A DNA stretch of 64,000 bases from Streptococcus thermophilus (GTDB taxonomy: Bacteria > Actinomycetota > Actinomycetes > Mycobacteriales > Mycobacteriaceae). Under the pieces are notes generated by a model. That model worked only from the letters and a program-made list of their open reading frames with translations. It had not been told where the DNA came from and searched no databases. This document shows positions 27,030 through 35,104 of this stretch, piece by piece (position 1 is the stretch's first letter; every line of letters starts with the position of its first letter). The translations under genes and the position numbers were made by a program. The DNA is taken from assembly GCA_900618065.1 (NCBI GenBank), contig UYIL01000003.1:2232001-2296000 (forward strand), in the 5' to 3' direction.

Positions 27030-28090
27030 CCCAGCCCGAAGTGACCCCCGTACAGACAGGACGCAACCGGCTTCCCTTGTTCGCCCTCATCCTCTGCATA
27101 CTTGCCGTCCTGGTGCTCGTCGTCGCGGTCGCGTTTGTCGCGCTCAGGGGTGCGGCTGGGACCCCGACGGAGGACGACGGCGAGCAAGCCGCACAACCGT
27201 TAGCCTCCCCAGACGCTGCCGGCATCACGGATGAAACCGTGGATCGCACTTTCACCGACGGAACAGTTACCCGTTGCGATTTTGGTGAGGACTTTTACGC
27301 AGCGTCCGGCATGACCAAAGTGTACGAACCAGAGAAACATTGCTTGGGACGATACGAGGTAGAGGAGGGCTTGGTCGCTGTAGGAATCTCGATCACTAGC
27401 TCAGGCTTGACGTTTTTGGAGGAGCAGGAAGAACTGGACCTACCGGGCCTGGACGGGTGGATTCAAGGGACACCCGCGATCAACTTCGGCCCTGAATGCG
27501 AGATGCGCAGCTCCCGGCCTGAACTCGAAGCTGTCGAGCTGAGCACCTACGGAACGTGTGAGCCGCTGTATCCCCTGGCGAAGCAGCTGAACAACCTCGC
27601 TAACCATGCCTCAGGCGACCACACGTACATCGATCCGGAGCCGACGAGGATGAGCATCGCACCGGAGGACTTCAAGACCCAGCTCAACGAGGCCGTCGCG
27701 GTGGGCGAGGCGATTGAACTGGAGTCAGCCGCGGTGGAGGGCGCAACGATGACGCTCACTGAGGTGTATGAAGAGAAACGACGGCTGCCCGGCGACGACT
27801 ATGATGCGGTGATGCTGTGCGCCCGCACGGTGTTCAACGCGGGCCGTTTCACCACCCCGGATGCGGCGGAGTTGACCTTTCCCACGTTGACGGCGCGTTA
27901 CCCCGACGGTCACATCGCGGATCTCGAGCTCGAGTCCAACGCCGAGTTCAAGGAGGGCACGGACACGGAGCTGACGTTTTGCGGGCGAAGAAGGGCGACG
28001 ATTGAAGAAGCTGATTATGTGGTTGCCAGCTCCGATTTGCTGTTCGGCGACCCTGCGGGCGGTTGGCGTTTGACCATGACGGCAGACTAA
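27026..28090 (+). CDS. membrane-anchored paralogue, third of the triplet
   Basis: 354 residues. ATGA overlap with the preceding gene. N-terminal membrane anchor (RLPLFALILCILAVLVLVVA), then the same family domain: VTRCDFGEDFYAASGM, CEMRSSRPELEAVELSTYG, CEPLYPLAKQLNNLANHAS, TFCGRRRATIEEADYVVAS. Paired cysteines in all three suggest a disulfide-stabilised extracellular domain. Its stop overlaps the tilS stop by 4 bases (CTAA shared), so no terminator fits between them. Confidence 0.85.
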   Translation: MTQPEVTPVQTGRNRLPLFALILCILAVLVLVVAVAFVALRGAAGTPTEDDGEQAAQPLASPDAAGITDETVDRTFTDGTVTRCDFGEDFYAASGMTKVYEPEKHCLGRYEVEEGLVAVGISITSSGLTFLEEQEELDLPGLDGWIQGTPAINFGPECEMRSSRPELEAVELSTYGTCEPLYPLAKQLNNLANHASGDHTYIDPEPTRMSIAPEDFKTQLNEAVAVGEAIELESAAVEGATMTLTEVYEEKRRLPGDDYDAVMLCARTVFNAGRFTTPDAAELTFPTLTARYPDGHIADLELESNAEFKEGTDTELTFCGRRRATIEEADYVVASSDLLFGDPAGGWRLTMTAD

Positions 28091-29028
28091 GGCATCCGCT
28101 CAACGTACAGCCGCCCGTCGACCCGCCCTACCCGCGCGCCAGCAACATCGACGGGGCCCTGCCCACGCCACTCAACGCACAGCTTATCGACGCTTCCTAC
28201 CTGCCCCCCTCCCAACTCCACCCCGTACGTCCGTAACCACGCCCTAATGCGGCGCTGCCGGATCGGCGCCGGGTCGGCGGAAAGTTCAGCGCAGTCGTTC
28301 GTCGGGCTGAGGTCGTACGCTTCGTCGATCACCGCTTTGTCGGCGGCGATCCGCTCTGCCGTTTTGGCCAGTGGTGCGGCGGCATCCCCGCCGATGAGGT
28401 CGCTCAAGGCGGGGATGATGGATTTCCGGACGGCGACTCGTCGATAAGCGGTGTCGTCGTTCATCGGGTCGTGCCACGGCTGCAGTCCCAGCTCCTCGCA
28501 TGCGCCGACGGTGTCTGCGCGCCGGACCTGCAAGAACGGGCGGACAAGGCGGCCGCTAGCTGTTTCTGTCACCGGCGCCATCCCCGCGGGATTCCCGCGT
28601 AGCGCACCGAGCAACAGAGTCTCGGCTTGGTCATCGAGTGTGTGGGCGACCCACACCTCTCGGCCATCAGCTGCAGCTTCTGCAAATAGCGCCTGGTACC
28701 GGGCCTCGCGCGCAGCCGCTTCGACGCTCTCCCCCGGCGCGGTCTTCACATCGACCCGCACAATCGTGGCTGGGACTCCAAGCTGTTCCGCCGCTGCCCG
28801 AGCCTGCTCGGCCACACGTGCCGATCCCCCCTGCAACCCATGATCCACCACCACCGCCCGCACGTCGCAGCTTTCCGCCGCTGCAGCAGCAACCAACGCC
28901 AAGGAGTCCGGCCCGCCAGAGAGGCCGATGAGCGCCGGACGGGCGGTGCGGGAGTGGGTGCGGACGGCTCGTCGACAAGCGAGGAAGTGTGGCGAGACCC
29001 GCGGCCAGAAGGGCTCAGTCGGCGGCAT
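28087..29028 (-). CDS. tilS: tRNA(Ile)-lysidine synthetase
   Basis: 313 residues; start MPPTEPFWPRVSP, upstream extension through the 20-bp repeats rejected. ATP-dependent lysinylation of C34 in the CAU anticodon. PP-loop ALIGLSGGPDSLALVAAA near residue 40 and VWVAHTLDDQAETLLLGALRGN further in. Shorter than E. coli TilS and without the C-terminal domains, which is common in actinobacteria. Between hpt and dacB in the corynebacterial order. Confidence 0.92.
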   Translation of the reverse strand: MPPTEPFWPRVSPHFLACRRAVRTHSRTARPALIGLSGGPDSLALVAAAAAESCDVRAVVVDHGLQGGSARVAEQARAAAEQLGVPATIVRVDVKTAPGESVEAAAREARYQALFAEAAADGREVWVAHTLDDQAETLLLGALRGNPAGMAPVTETASGRLVRPFLQVRRADTVGACEELGLQPWHDPMNDDTAYRRVAVRKSIIPALSDLIGGDAAAPLAKTAERIAADKAVIDEAYDLSPTNDCAELSADPAPIRQRRIRAWLRTYGVELGGGQVGSVDKLCVEWRGQGPVDVAGARVGRVDGRLYVERMP

Positions 29029-29090
29029 TAGCCGCCCCGCGCCCGATTGGAAACGCCCGCGCCCGATTGGAAACGCCCGCGCCCGATTGA
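29029..29090. repeat. 20-bp tandem repeat upstream of tilS
   Basis: GCCCGATTGGAAACGCCCGC occurs at 29041-29060 and again at 29061-29080, followed by a shorter third copy. It lies between tilS and the 68-bp inverted-repeat element. Confidence 0.7.
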
Positions 29091-29158
29091 CTAGAAACAA
29101 ACGACTGGAATGTTCCTTTTGGGCTCATATTTCCGGCATTCTAGTCGCCTGTTTCTAG
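29091..29158. repeat. 68-bp intergenic inverted-repeat element, copy 1
   Basis: Two 22-bp arms (CTAGAAACAAACGACTGGAA..., 29091-29112, and its near-complement at 29137-29158, three mismatches) flank a 24-bp centre. An element with the same total length and arm positions lies at 34384-34451. Could form a long hairpin in RNA. Confidence 0.65.
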
Positions 29159-29264
29159 CTGACCGGGTTTTGAGGCACCGTTCGGGGTCGAGTGGCGCCG
29201 TGCGGGGCCCGCCCAGAGCAGCACGAGCAGCCCCGCCCGAAAACCCGGCCCGGACGACCGGCGC

Positions 29265-30530
29265 CTAGTACTCCCGCAGAGTGGAAGCGAACGCGTCGAG
29301 GGCTGCGCGGGCAGCCAGAACCTCGGAGTCGTTGCTGATCATGGCGAAGGTGTACACGTTGCCTGCTTTGGAGGTGACGGTGCCCACCAGTGCGGATGTC
29401 CCTGTCAGCGTGCCGGTTTTGGCATGGACCCAGCCGCGGCCGGATGAGTCGGCGTATCGGTCGATAAGCGTTCCGTCTCCGCCAGCGACTGCCAAGGTGG
29501 TTAGTAGGTCGCGCAGTTCGTTGGTGGAGGTGGCGCGCACCATGACGTCGTCAAGCAGGCGCGGAGGGATGAGGTCGAAGCGTGACAGTCCCGACGAGTC
29601 CGCGAGCGTGACTCCGCTGAAGTTGAAGCCATGCTCCGTGAGCGCGTCGAGCGTGGCCTGCGGCGATGTGCCTCCGCGTGCGCGGGCGATTTCTCGGCCG
29701 ATGGCTTCCGCCATGACGTTGTCGGAGTCTTTCATCATGTCGCGCAGGCGCTCGGTCAACGGCGGCGATTCGACCTTCGCCACGACCTCGCCGTCAGCTG
29801 GTGCGGGACCGAAGCCGACGGTGCCCGCCCCAACGCGGTCGGCAATGGCTTGCGCGACGTCGAGCGCCGGCGTGTGCGTGCGCGGCACATCCCCGACCGG
29901 CTCGCCGATGCGCCCACCGTGCACCATGATCGGCTCCATCGGCGCGATGTAACCACCGTCGATGTCCTCCGGGTCCCAGCCCGGCATGAACGTCTCCTCG
30001 GGCCAGATGCTCCTGTCCACGTACACTGCGGACGCCGTGCCGATCTTCGCCGCGAGTTCGTCGATGTCGCTGGGCGTGAGCCACACGTCACCCGCGGCCT
30101 TCACCGTGACGGTGTCGGCTTTGCGCAGGACTTTCGTTGTCACCGTCGCATCGGGCTCCAGCGTGTACAGCGCCGCGGCCGCTGTGAGCAGCTTCGTTGC
30201 GCTCGCAGGCTGCAGCGGCTCGGCAGCTCGCTGCTCAAACACCGTCTTCCCCGTCAGGCCGTCGCTGACGCGCACGTGCAGCGTGCCTAACGCAGGATTC
30301 GCAGCCTGCGCCCTGAGCTTATCGACGAGCTCCGCCCTATCAACCCCCTCCGGCGTCGCCTCCTGCACCACAACCGGTGCCGGCTCCGCCATGGCGAATG
30401 CGGGCGCGTGGGTCAGCTCCCCCACCTCATGCTGAACCCACACGCCCGTACCGGCCACGCCGGCGACGGCGACTACTGACGCCGCACCGACGGCCCACGG
30501 CCACTTCCTGTGCTTCCTCTCGCTACCCAT
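29265..30530 (-). CDS. dacB: D-alanyl-D-alanine carboxypeptidase / endopeptidase (PBP4 family, S13)
   Basis: 421 residues. Trims peptidoglycan stem peptides. N-terminal membrane anchor/signal (WAVGAASVVAVAGVAG), then the penicillin-binding triad: SATK at 110-113 (catalytic Ser), SDN at 269-271, KTG at 371-373. The N-terminal linker (PAPVVVQEATPEG) and the insertion with WPEETFMPGW match PBP4-type proteins. Conserved corynebacterial neighbour of tilS and ppa. Confidence 0.95.
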   Translation of the reverse strand: MGSERKHRKWPWAVGAASVVAVAGVAGTGVWVQHEVGELTHAPAFAMAEPAPVVVQEATPEGVDRAELVDKLRAQAANPALGTLHVRVSDGLTGKTVFEQRAAEPLQPASATKLLTAAAALYTLEPDATVTTKVLRKADTVTVKAAGDVWLTPSDIDELAAKIGTASAVYVDRSIWPEETFMPGWDPEDIDGGYIAPMEPIMVHGGRIGEPVGDVPRTHTPALDVAQAIADRVGAGTVGFGPAPADGEVVAKVESPPLTERLRDMMKDSDNVMAEAIGREIARARGGTSPQATLDALTEHGFNFSGVTLADSSGLSRFDLIPPRLLDDVMVRATSTNELRDLLTTLAVAGGDGTLIDRYADSSGRGWVHAKTGTLTGTSALVGTVTSKAGNVYTFAMISNDSEVLAARAALDAFASTLREY

Positions 30531-30557
30531 CAGAAACTGATGGTATCGCGAGGAAGC

Positions 30558-31790
30558 CTATTTCCAGTAAGAGCGCGCGTACATGACCACGACACCGCTG
30601 AAGAAGGACCACACACGACCCCAAGCGAGCTCGACCTGATCCCTGCTCGGAGCGTTCCTGTTGCCGTTGCCCTTGTTCTGCTTCGGTGCGGGTGCATTCT
30701 TCTGACTCTTGTTCGGCTTGCCCTTCGACTGCTCCGGAGCCGGCTGCTGGCTGTTCGAGCCCGGCTTCTGGCCGTTCGGAGCAGGCTTGTGGCTGCTGCT
30801 CGAGCCCGGCTTCTGGCTGCTGCTCGAGCCCGGCTTCGGGATGCTATGTGCCGGTTCCTGCCTGCTCGGTGCGGGCTTCTGGCCAGGTTTCGGCTGCGGT
30901 GCGGGCTTCTGGCCAGGTTTCGGCTGCGGTGCGCCCGGCTGTTGCACCGGAGGCGGCACGGGAGCTCCCGGAGCAGGTGCTGGCTTCGCGGGCGGTTTCG
31001 GATTTGCAGGCTTCGGAGCTGGTTGATTCTTATCTGCAGGCGGCTGCGCAGGTACCGCACCCGAGTTCTTCATTTCGCGCACACTCTCACCGACAATGTC
31101 AGCGAAGTCGTAGGTGTAGTGGTCGCCTTTGACAATCTCCAGCGTGGTGTTCTCGAAGCCCTTGCGCTTGTACGCGGATTCGGAACGCTCTGCGGCGTGC
31201 CGCGCGGAGAAGGTGGGCTGGTCCCACAGCCAGGTGTCGTTTTGGCCGACAACCCAATCCAGTTTGGTTTCTTCCTTGCCCGGTGCCGGCGGGTTCACGG
31301 CGTACCCGCCGATGCTGCCCCCGCCGATCATGGTGAACGAGGTGTTGTGGGGCACCCATGTGGTGTCGTCGAGCATCAGGTGGCGCCCGATGAATTCAGC
31401 GCCGCCGGAGTATCCGGCGACCTCTAGCGCTGGGGTATCCAACGTGTTCAGGTATTCACGCACTGCGTCGCACCAGGAATCGACGTTGCGGGTCCTCCAC
31501 CAGGAGTCTTGGTTCTCCGGCGGGAGAAGGAACAGGCTGTTCACATTCTCGCCCCTGACCTCGTTCTTGATGTTCTGGACGAAGCGACTATCCGGCGTGG
31601 TGTTACGGCGGGTGCCGTCGCCGTTAAGGAAGACGAGTGTTCCTTGAGTACCGTGGGTCGCTTTGAAGACGGGGATGGTTACGCCATTTCGGGCGGTGTA
31701 GAACTTGATGTCGTGTGCAGCAGCGGTTGGAGCAATGGCCGCGGATAGCGTGAGAGCGGTCGCGGTGATGACAGCGGTCAGACGTTTCAT
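30558..31790 (-). CDS. secreted alpha/beta hydrolase with proline/lysine-rich tail
   Basis: 410 residues; start MKRLTAVITATALTLSA with a signal peptide cleaved after about AAPTAAA. The hydrolase domain (30-245) has a nucleophile elbow GYSGG near residue 138 (Ser nucleophile) and a GDHYTYDF segment for the catalytic His near 235. From about 255 the chain is repeats of PKPGQKPAP, SSSSQKPG and QKPG, ending in a short hydrophobic FFSGVVVMYARSYWK. Substrate unknown; the tail may traverse the wall. Promoter ATGACA-N17-TATGAT at 31831-31859. Confidence 0.88.
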   Translation of the reverse strand: MKRLTAVITATALTLSAAIAPTAAAHDIKFYTARNGVTIPVFKATHGTQGTLVFLNGDGTRRNTTPDSRFVQNIKNEVRGENVNSLFLLPPENQDSWWRTRNVDSWCDAVREYLNTLDTPALEVAGYSGGAEFIGRHLMLDDTTWVPHNTSFTMIGGGSIGGYAVNPPAPGKEETKLDWVVGQNDTWLWDQPTFSARHAAERSESAYKRKGFENTTLEIVKGDHYTYDFADIVGESVREMKNSGAVPAQPPADKNQPAPKPANPKPPAKPAPAPGAPVPPPVQQPGAPQPKPGQKPAPQPKPGQKPAPSRQEPAHSIPKPGSSSSQKPGSSSSHKPAPNGQKPGSNSQQPAPEQSKGKPNKSQKNAPAPKQNKGNGNRNAPSRDQVELAWGRVWSFFSGVVVMYARSYWK

Positions 31791-31830
31791 AGCCACGTGA
31801 ATCCTTAAGGCGGGGTAAGAGGACAGGCTC

Positions 31831-31859
31831 ATCATATTAACGTTCCGCAACTTTGTCAT
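31831..31859 (-). promoter_or_regulatory. sigma-A-like promoter of the secreted hydrolase
   Basis: On the minus strand, -35 ATGACA (31854-31859) and -10 TATGAT (31831-31836) are spaced 17 bases. This would give a 5' leader of about 35 bases before the ATG at 31790. Confidence 0.55.
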
Positions 31860-31994
31860 AACGTGTCGATAACTGTTAGTTTTTTCTCAGGTTTGCCCAG
31901 ACGAGGCGGCCCCCTTCCGTCACCCCCACCGCTTTCTAGCAGCCCACACAGGTGGAACTCGCGGAGGAACTGACGGCCATTCTGCAACGCAGGC

Positions 31995-32000
31995 TACGAT
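31995..32000 (+). promoter_or_regulatory. -10 box upstream of ppa
   Basis: TACGAT lies 36 bases before the ppa ATG, followed by an AAAAAGGAG ribosome site, so ppa has a short leader. Confidence 0.45.
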
Positions 32001-32036
32001 GGTGCCTGACTATCCGCCGATTAAAAAGGAGCAACC

Positions 32037-32510
32037 ATGGCTGAAGTGACTATTGAGATCCCGAAGGGTTCCCGCAATAAGTACGAGGTCGACCACGAGA
32101 CCGGCAAGGTCTTCCTCGACCGTTACCTGTTCACGTCCATGGCCTACCCGCTGGACTATGGTTTCATCGACCACACGCTTGGCGACGACGGTGACCCGTT
32201 GGATGCCCTCGTGATCACTCCGGAGCCGGTTTTCCCGGGTGTCATTGTCAAGGCTCGCCCGCTCGGCGTGTTCAAAATGACCGATGAGGCCGGCGGCGAC
32301 GACAAGCTGCTCTGCGTGCTTGACGACGTCCGCTACGACAACTATCAGGACATCTCCGACGTCTCGGACTTCCTGAAGGACGAGATCGAGCACTTCTTCG
32401 TCCACTACAAGGACCTCGAGCCGAACAAGGACGTCACCGGTTCCGGCTGGGGCGACAAGGCTGAGGCGGAGAAGATCCTCGAGGCAGCCATCGCCAACTA
32501 CAAGGGCTAA
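32037..32510 (+). CDS. ppa: inorganic pyrophosphatase
   Basis: 157 residues. Soluble class I enzyme hydrolysing pyrophosphate from biosynthetic reactions. Starts [20 protein letters not shown], followed by YPLDYGFI and DGDPLDAL with metal-binding aspartates, and VLDDVRYDN. The ribosome site AAAAAGGAG is strong. A hairpin terminator follows directly. Confidence 0.97.
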   Translation: MAEVTIEIPKGSRNKYEVDHETGKVFLDRYLFTSMAYPLDYGFIDHTLGDDGDPLDALVITPEPVFPGVIVKARPLGVFKMTDEAGGDDKLLCVLDDVRYDNYQDISDVSDFLKDEIEHFFVHYKDLEPNKDVTGSGWGDKAEAEKILEAAIANYKG

Positions 32511-32531
32511 ACCTGAAGGCCTCAAACTTAA

Positions 32532-32558
32532 GGGGCTCAGCCGCAGTGGCTGGGCCCC
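32532..32558 (+). terminator. ppa terminator
   Basis: GGGGCTCAGCC pairs with GGCTGGGCCCC across GCAGT; followed by TCTTC. About 20 bases after the ppa stop. Confidence 0.8.
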
Positions 32559-32573
32559 TCTTCAAAACAAGCG

Positions 32574-33104
32574 CTAGGCGCGAGCTCTACGGCCGGAGTA
32601 GAACCCGGCCGAGCCCATCATCACTGCGACCAGCACAGCGACCATCGCCTGAGCGGCATCATTGGAACCGGTCTGCGCGTTCACGCCGCGGTCGGTGGTG
32701 GGCTTGTCATCTTCGCCCACAACGCGAACACCCGCTGTTTCCGCAGCCAGCGGGTCAGCGGCCTCACCCGGGTAGTTTGGATCTTCCATTTTTTCGAAGT
32801 GTTCCTGGGCTCGCTTTGCCTGCTCAAGAACCTCGTCGGCATGAGCGTTGAGCACTCGCTGAGAAGCTTGTCGCTCCGCAGATGTCGGCTCTTCGTTCAC
32901 GCGCTTGGCATCAAGAAGGTAGGTGGACCCGTCCTTGTTCAAGTGCCACTCTTCACCGTCGAGCTCGAGCGTCAGGGGCAGAAGGCCAAGAGTATCGGTA
33001 ACCGAACGGGACTCTTCGGCCACGGCACCCTGGCCGACGGCGAGTGCCAGTGCGCCTGCCACTAGAACGGGAGCGATAGCGGAGCGGATGGTGGTGCGAC
33101 GCAT
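32574..33104 (-). CDS. secreted surface protein with NAQTG-like sorting signal
   Basis: 176 residues. Signal peptide (APVLVAGALALAVGQGAVAE), then an acidic helical body. The C-terminus has the sorting layout: NAQTG at 142-146, a hydrophobic stretch to about residue 171 and a basic RRARA tail. NAQTG differs from LPxTG but resembles motifs of class E/F-type sortases. The sortase gene starts upstream at 33947 on the same strand and ends 64 bases before this start. Inferred substrate of that sortase. Confidence 0.85.
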   Translation of the reverse strand: MRRTTIRSAIAPVLVAGALALAVGQGAVAEESRSVTDTLGLLPLTLELDGEEWHLNKDGSTYLLDAKRVNEEPTSAERQASQRVLNAHADEVLEQAKRAQEHFEKMEDPNYPGEAADPLAAETAGVRVVGEDDKPTTDRGVNAQTGSNDAAQAMVAVLVAVMMGSAGFYSGRRARA

Positions 33105-33167
33105 AGTTCCTCCAGTTTCTAATTAATTTCTCAGCCACCACATTAACCCCTATTGCCCCCGTGCGCA

Positions 33168-33947
33168 CTATGCGGGCACACTTTCGCCAGACACAACCTC
33201 TTGAAGTTGCCACCCCACCACCGCATTACGCGTTGACTGCTGGAACGGATTGTTCGGTTGCACACAGGAGATAGTCAACAGTCGTCCTGGCATTGGATTG
33301 TCACCCCAGATCTCCGCGGATTGCGACAGCCCTTCTTTCTCCGGGCTGTGGAGGTCGGTCGCCTGGTATTTCAACCATTTGTCACCCGATTCCTTAGTAC
33401 GCAGATATAGCTCGTCGCCAGGAGCGACGGTGTGACGGTCGGCTCGCACGTCATAGAGCGCGTCGAAGACCGCGGGCACACCGGCCGCCGCGTGCCCGGC
33501 GATGACCACAATGTCATCGGCGTTCGTGCCCGGCAGCGAGTAGGGTTTGTCCTCCGCAGTGAACGCGCATGCTTCGGTGAGGGATGCAGGATCGATGGCC
33601 CCATCGATAAAACGACAGTCAGCGTTCTCAAAATCGGCGTTCAACCCGATGGAGGGAATGCGCATTTCAACAGGTCGCGACACCGGGATCTCCTCAACCG
33701 CCACCTGGTTTTCCTGAACGACGGACGGTATTTGCGACTGTTCCCGCCACGCTTCCATCTCCCGGTCGTGCTCGCTGGGCACGCACGCGCGAATGAACAG
33801 CACGACCAGAAGAAGCAGTAAAAGCACCGCCCCCCGGCGCCGCATTTTGTACACCCACATCGGCTTCGGCGGGTACTTGCGCGGGGGTGGTGCGGGCCGC
33901 GGTTGCGCCGGTCTGCGCCGCCGGCCGTCGCTACGCTGCCCAGTCAT
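33168..33947 (-). CDS. sortase (class E/F-like transpeptidase)
   Basis: 259 residues. Basic N-terminus (RRRRPAQPRP), one membrane anchor (GAVLLLLLLVVLFIRACV), then the sortase barrel: RIPSIGLNADF, catalytic His152 in VIAGHAAAG, Cys228 in LLTISCVQP, and Arg240 in STRNAVVGW. Cleaves a C-terminal motif and attaches the protein to the envelope. The neighbour at 32574 carries a plausible signal. TAAAGT ends 7 bases before the ATG, so the mRNA may be leaderless. Confidence 0.93.
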   Translation of the reverse strand: MTGQRSDGRRRRPAQPRPAPPPRKYPPKPMWVYKMRRRGAVLLLLLLVVLFIRACVPSEHDREMEAWREQSQIPSVVQENQVAVEEIPVSRPVEMRIPSIGLNADFENADCRFIDGAIDPASLTEACAFTAEDKPYSLPGTNADDIVVIAGHAAAGVPAVFDALYDVRADRHTVAPGDELYLRTKESGDKWLKYQATDLHSPEKEGLSQSAEIWGDNPMPGRLLTISCVQPNNPFQQSTRNAVVGWQLQEVVSGESVPA

Positions 33948-33954
33948 ACAGGGA

Positions 33955-33970
33955 ACTTTACATCTACACT
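33955..33970. promoter_or_regulatory. back-to-back -10 boxes, sortase and rhodanese
   Basis: Minus-strand TAAAGT (33955-33960) ends 7 bases before the sortase ATG. Plus-strand TACACT (33965-33970) ends 6 bases before the rhodanese ATG. Both transcripts would be leaderless and the boxes are 4 bases apart. Confidence 0.55.
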
Positions 33971-33976
33971 GGGCGC

Positions 33977-34267
33977 ATGCAGTCAGTTCAGGTCACCGAT
34001 GTCCCCAGCGACGCACAGCTTATCGACGTCCGCGAGCCCGACGAATTCGCCGACGCCCACGCCGCCAGTGCCATCAACCTGCCCCTGTCCAACTTCGCTG
34101 CCCTGGCAGAGCAGATCGACACGACCCAACCCGTGTACGTGATCTGCCGCTCCGGCGGCCGCTCCGTCGAAGCCTCCCAATACCTGGAGGAGATCTTCGG
34201 CGCGGAGGTCTACAACGTCCTCGGCGGGACCCAAGCCTGGGTGAACGCGGGGCTGGCTACCGAATAG
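33977..34267 (+). CDS. rhodanese-like sulfurtransferase
   Basis: 96 residues, one rhodanese domain. DVREPDEFADAHAASAINLP near the N-terminus, and the active-site loop CRSGGRS with catalytic Cys, then YNVLGGTQAWVNAG. Single-domain rhodaneses move sulfur from thiosulfate or a persulfide. Leaderless-like promoter (see 33955-33970). The longer upstream frame is rejected because it would enter the sortase gene. Confidence 0.93.
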   Translation: MQSVQVTDVPSDAQLIDVREPDEFADAHAASAINLPLSNFAALAEQIDTTQPVYVICRSGGRSVEASQYLEEIFGAEVYNVLGGTQAWVNAGLATE

Positions 34268-34383
34268 GACCCGGCAGGCCAGCGCAAGACCCCGCGGGCC
34301 GGTTGCCGAGCGCTTCCCACTCCCGTCTGCCCGGTCCCGTTCCCGTCCACCCGCTTTCCCCAGCCCGCTTTCCCCGCGATTAG

Positions 34384-34451
34384 CTAGTTCCAGACGACTG
34401 GAAAGCTCGATCCGGGGCCGGAAAACGAACAAACTAGTCATTTGTCTCTAG
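34384..34451. repeat. 68-bp intergenic inverted-repeat element, copy 2
   Basis: Arms at 34384-34405 (CTAGTTCCAGACGACTGG...) and 34430-34451 match the arms of copy 1 at 29091-29158 (about 16-17 of 22 bases each). Total length and arm positions are identical; the centres differ. Confidence 0.6.
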
Positions 34452-34576
34452 TCATTCGCCGTAGCGCCGGCCAGAACCCACCGCCGCCGGCCAGAACACC
34501 GCCGCCGCGGCCAGGAAGCCAACCCAGCGCTGCCCTTTAGTCCCCCGTTCCAACGATGGGCGTACCCCACGGATGC

Positions 34577-34582
34577 TAAATT
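34577..34582 (+). promoter_or_regulatory. -10 box of the MarR gene
   Basis: TAAATT ends 6 bases before the ATG at 34589; no ribosome site, so probably leaderless. Confidence 0.45.
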
Positions 34583-34588
34583 GGGTTC

Positions 34589-35086
34589 ATGCCCGAATCG
34601 CTCGACCTTCCTGACGCGTTGCTGCAGTCGCCCTCTTTCCAAATCGAACGCATCCGCCGCGCAACCAAAGACATGGTGGAGGCTGAGCTGACTAAGCGTG
34701 GCACGACCATGCGGGAGTTTTGGGTTCTCACTTGCACGATGTCGCACGCCGCCAGTCAGACGCAGCTTTCGGAGCTCCTCGCGATCGACGCTTCCGATAT
34801 GGTCCGCCTGATCGATTCGCTGGAGACGCACGGCTGGGTTGCCCGCGAGCGCGATGCCAACGATCGCCGCCGGCAGATCATCATCCCCACGAAGAAGGGG
34901 CGCAAGGTTCAGACTGACCTCTCATCGCTCGTGGCTTCCGCGGAAGAGCGCGCGCTTGACGACGCTTCCAACAAACAGCTCAAACACCTCCGCAAACTCA
35001 CCAAAGCCATTCTCAACGGTCACGACTCCCCCGCACCAGCTGAAGCAGGTGCAGTTGCTGAATCGGCTGGCGCTACCTCCGCCTAG
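34589..35086 (+). CDS. MarR family transcriptional regulator
   Basis: 165 residues. Winged helix: TQLSELLAIDASDMVRLID (recognition helix near 65-80) then LETHGWVARERDANDRRRQ, the characteristic D-x-R-x-R wing. N-terminal and C-terminal helices form the dimer region; a short Ala/Glu-rich tail follows. Converges with the enoyl-CoA hydratase gene. Effector and targets unknown; the gene upstream across the repeat element is on the same strand. Confidence 0.9.
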   Translation: MPESLDLPDALLQSPSFQIERIRRATKDMVEAELTKRGTTMREFWVLTCTMSHAASQTQLSELLAIDASDMVRLIDSLETHGWVARERDANDRRRQIIIPTKKGRKVQTDLSSLVASAEERALDDASNKQLKHLRKLTKAILNGHDSPAPAEAGAVAESAGATSA

Positions 35087-35104
35087 TCCGCCAAAGGTGT
35101 CGCG

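Larger units (their letters stand above)
34268..34588. other. 321-bp intergenic region holding a repeat element
   Basis: Contains the second 68-bp inverted-repeat element (34384-34451) and a marR promoter. No gene or terminator with T-run seen. Confidence 0.5.
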
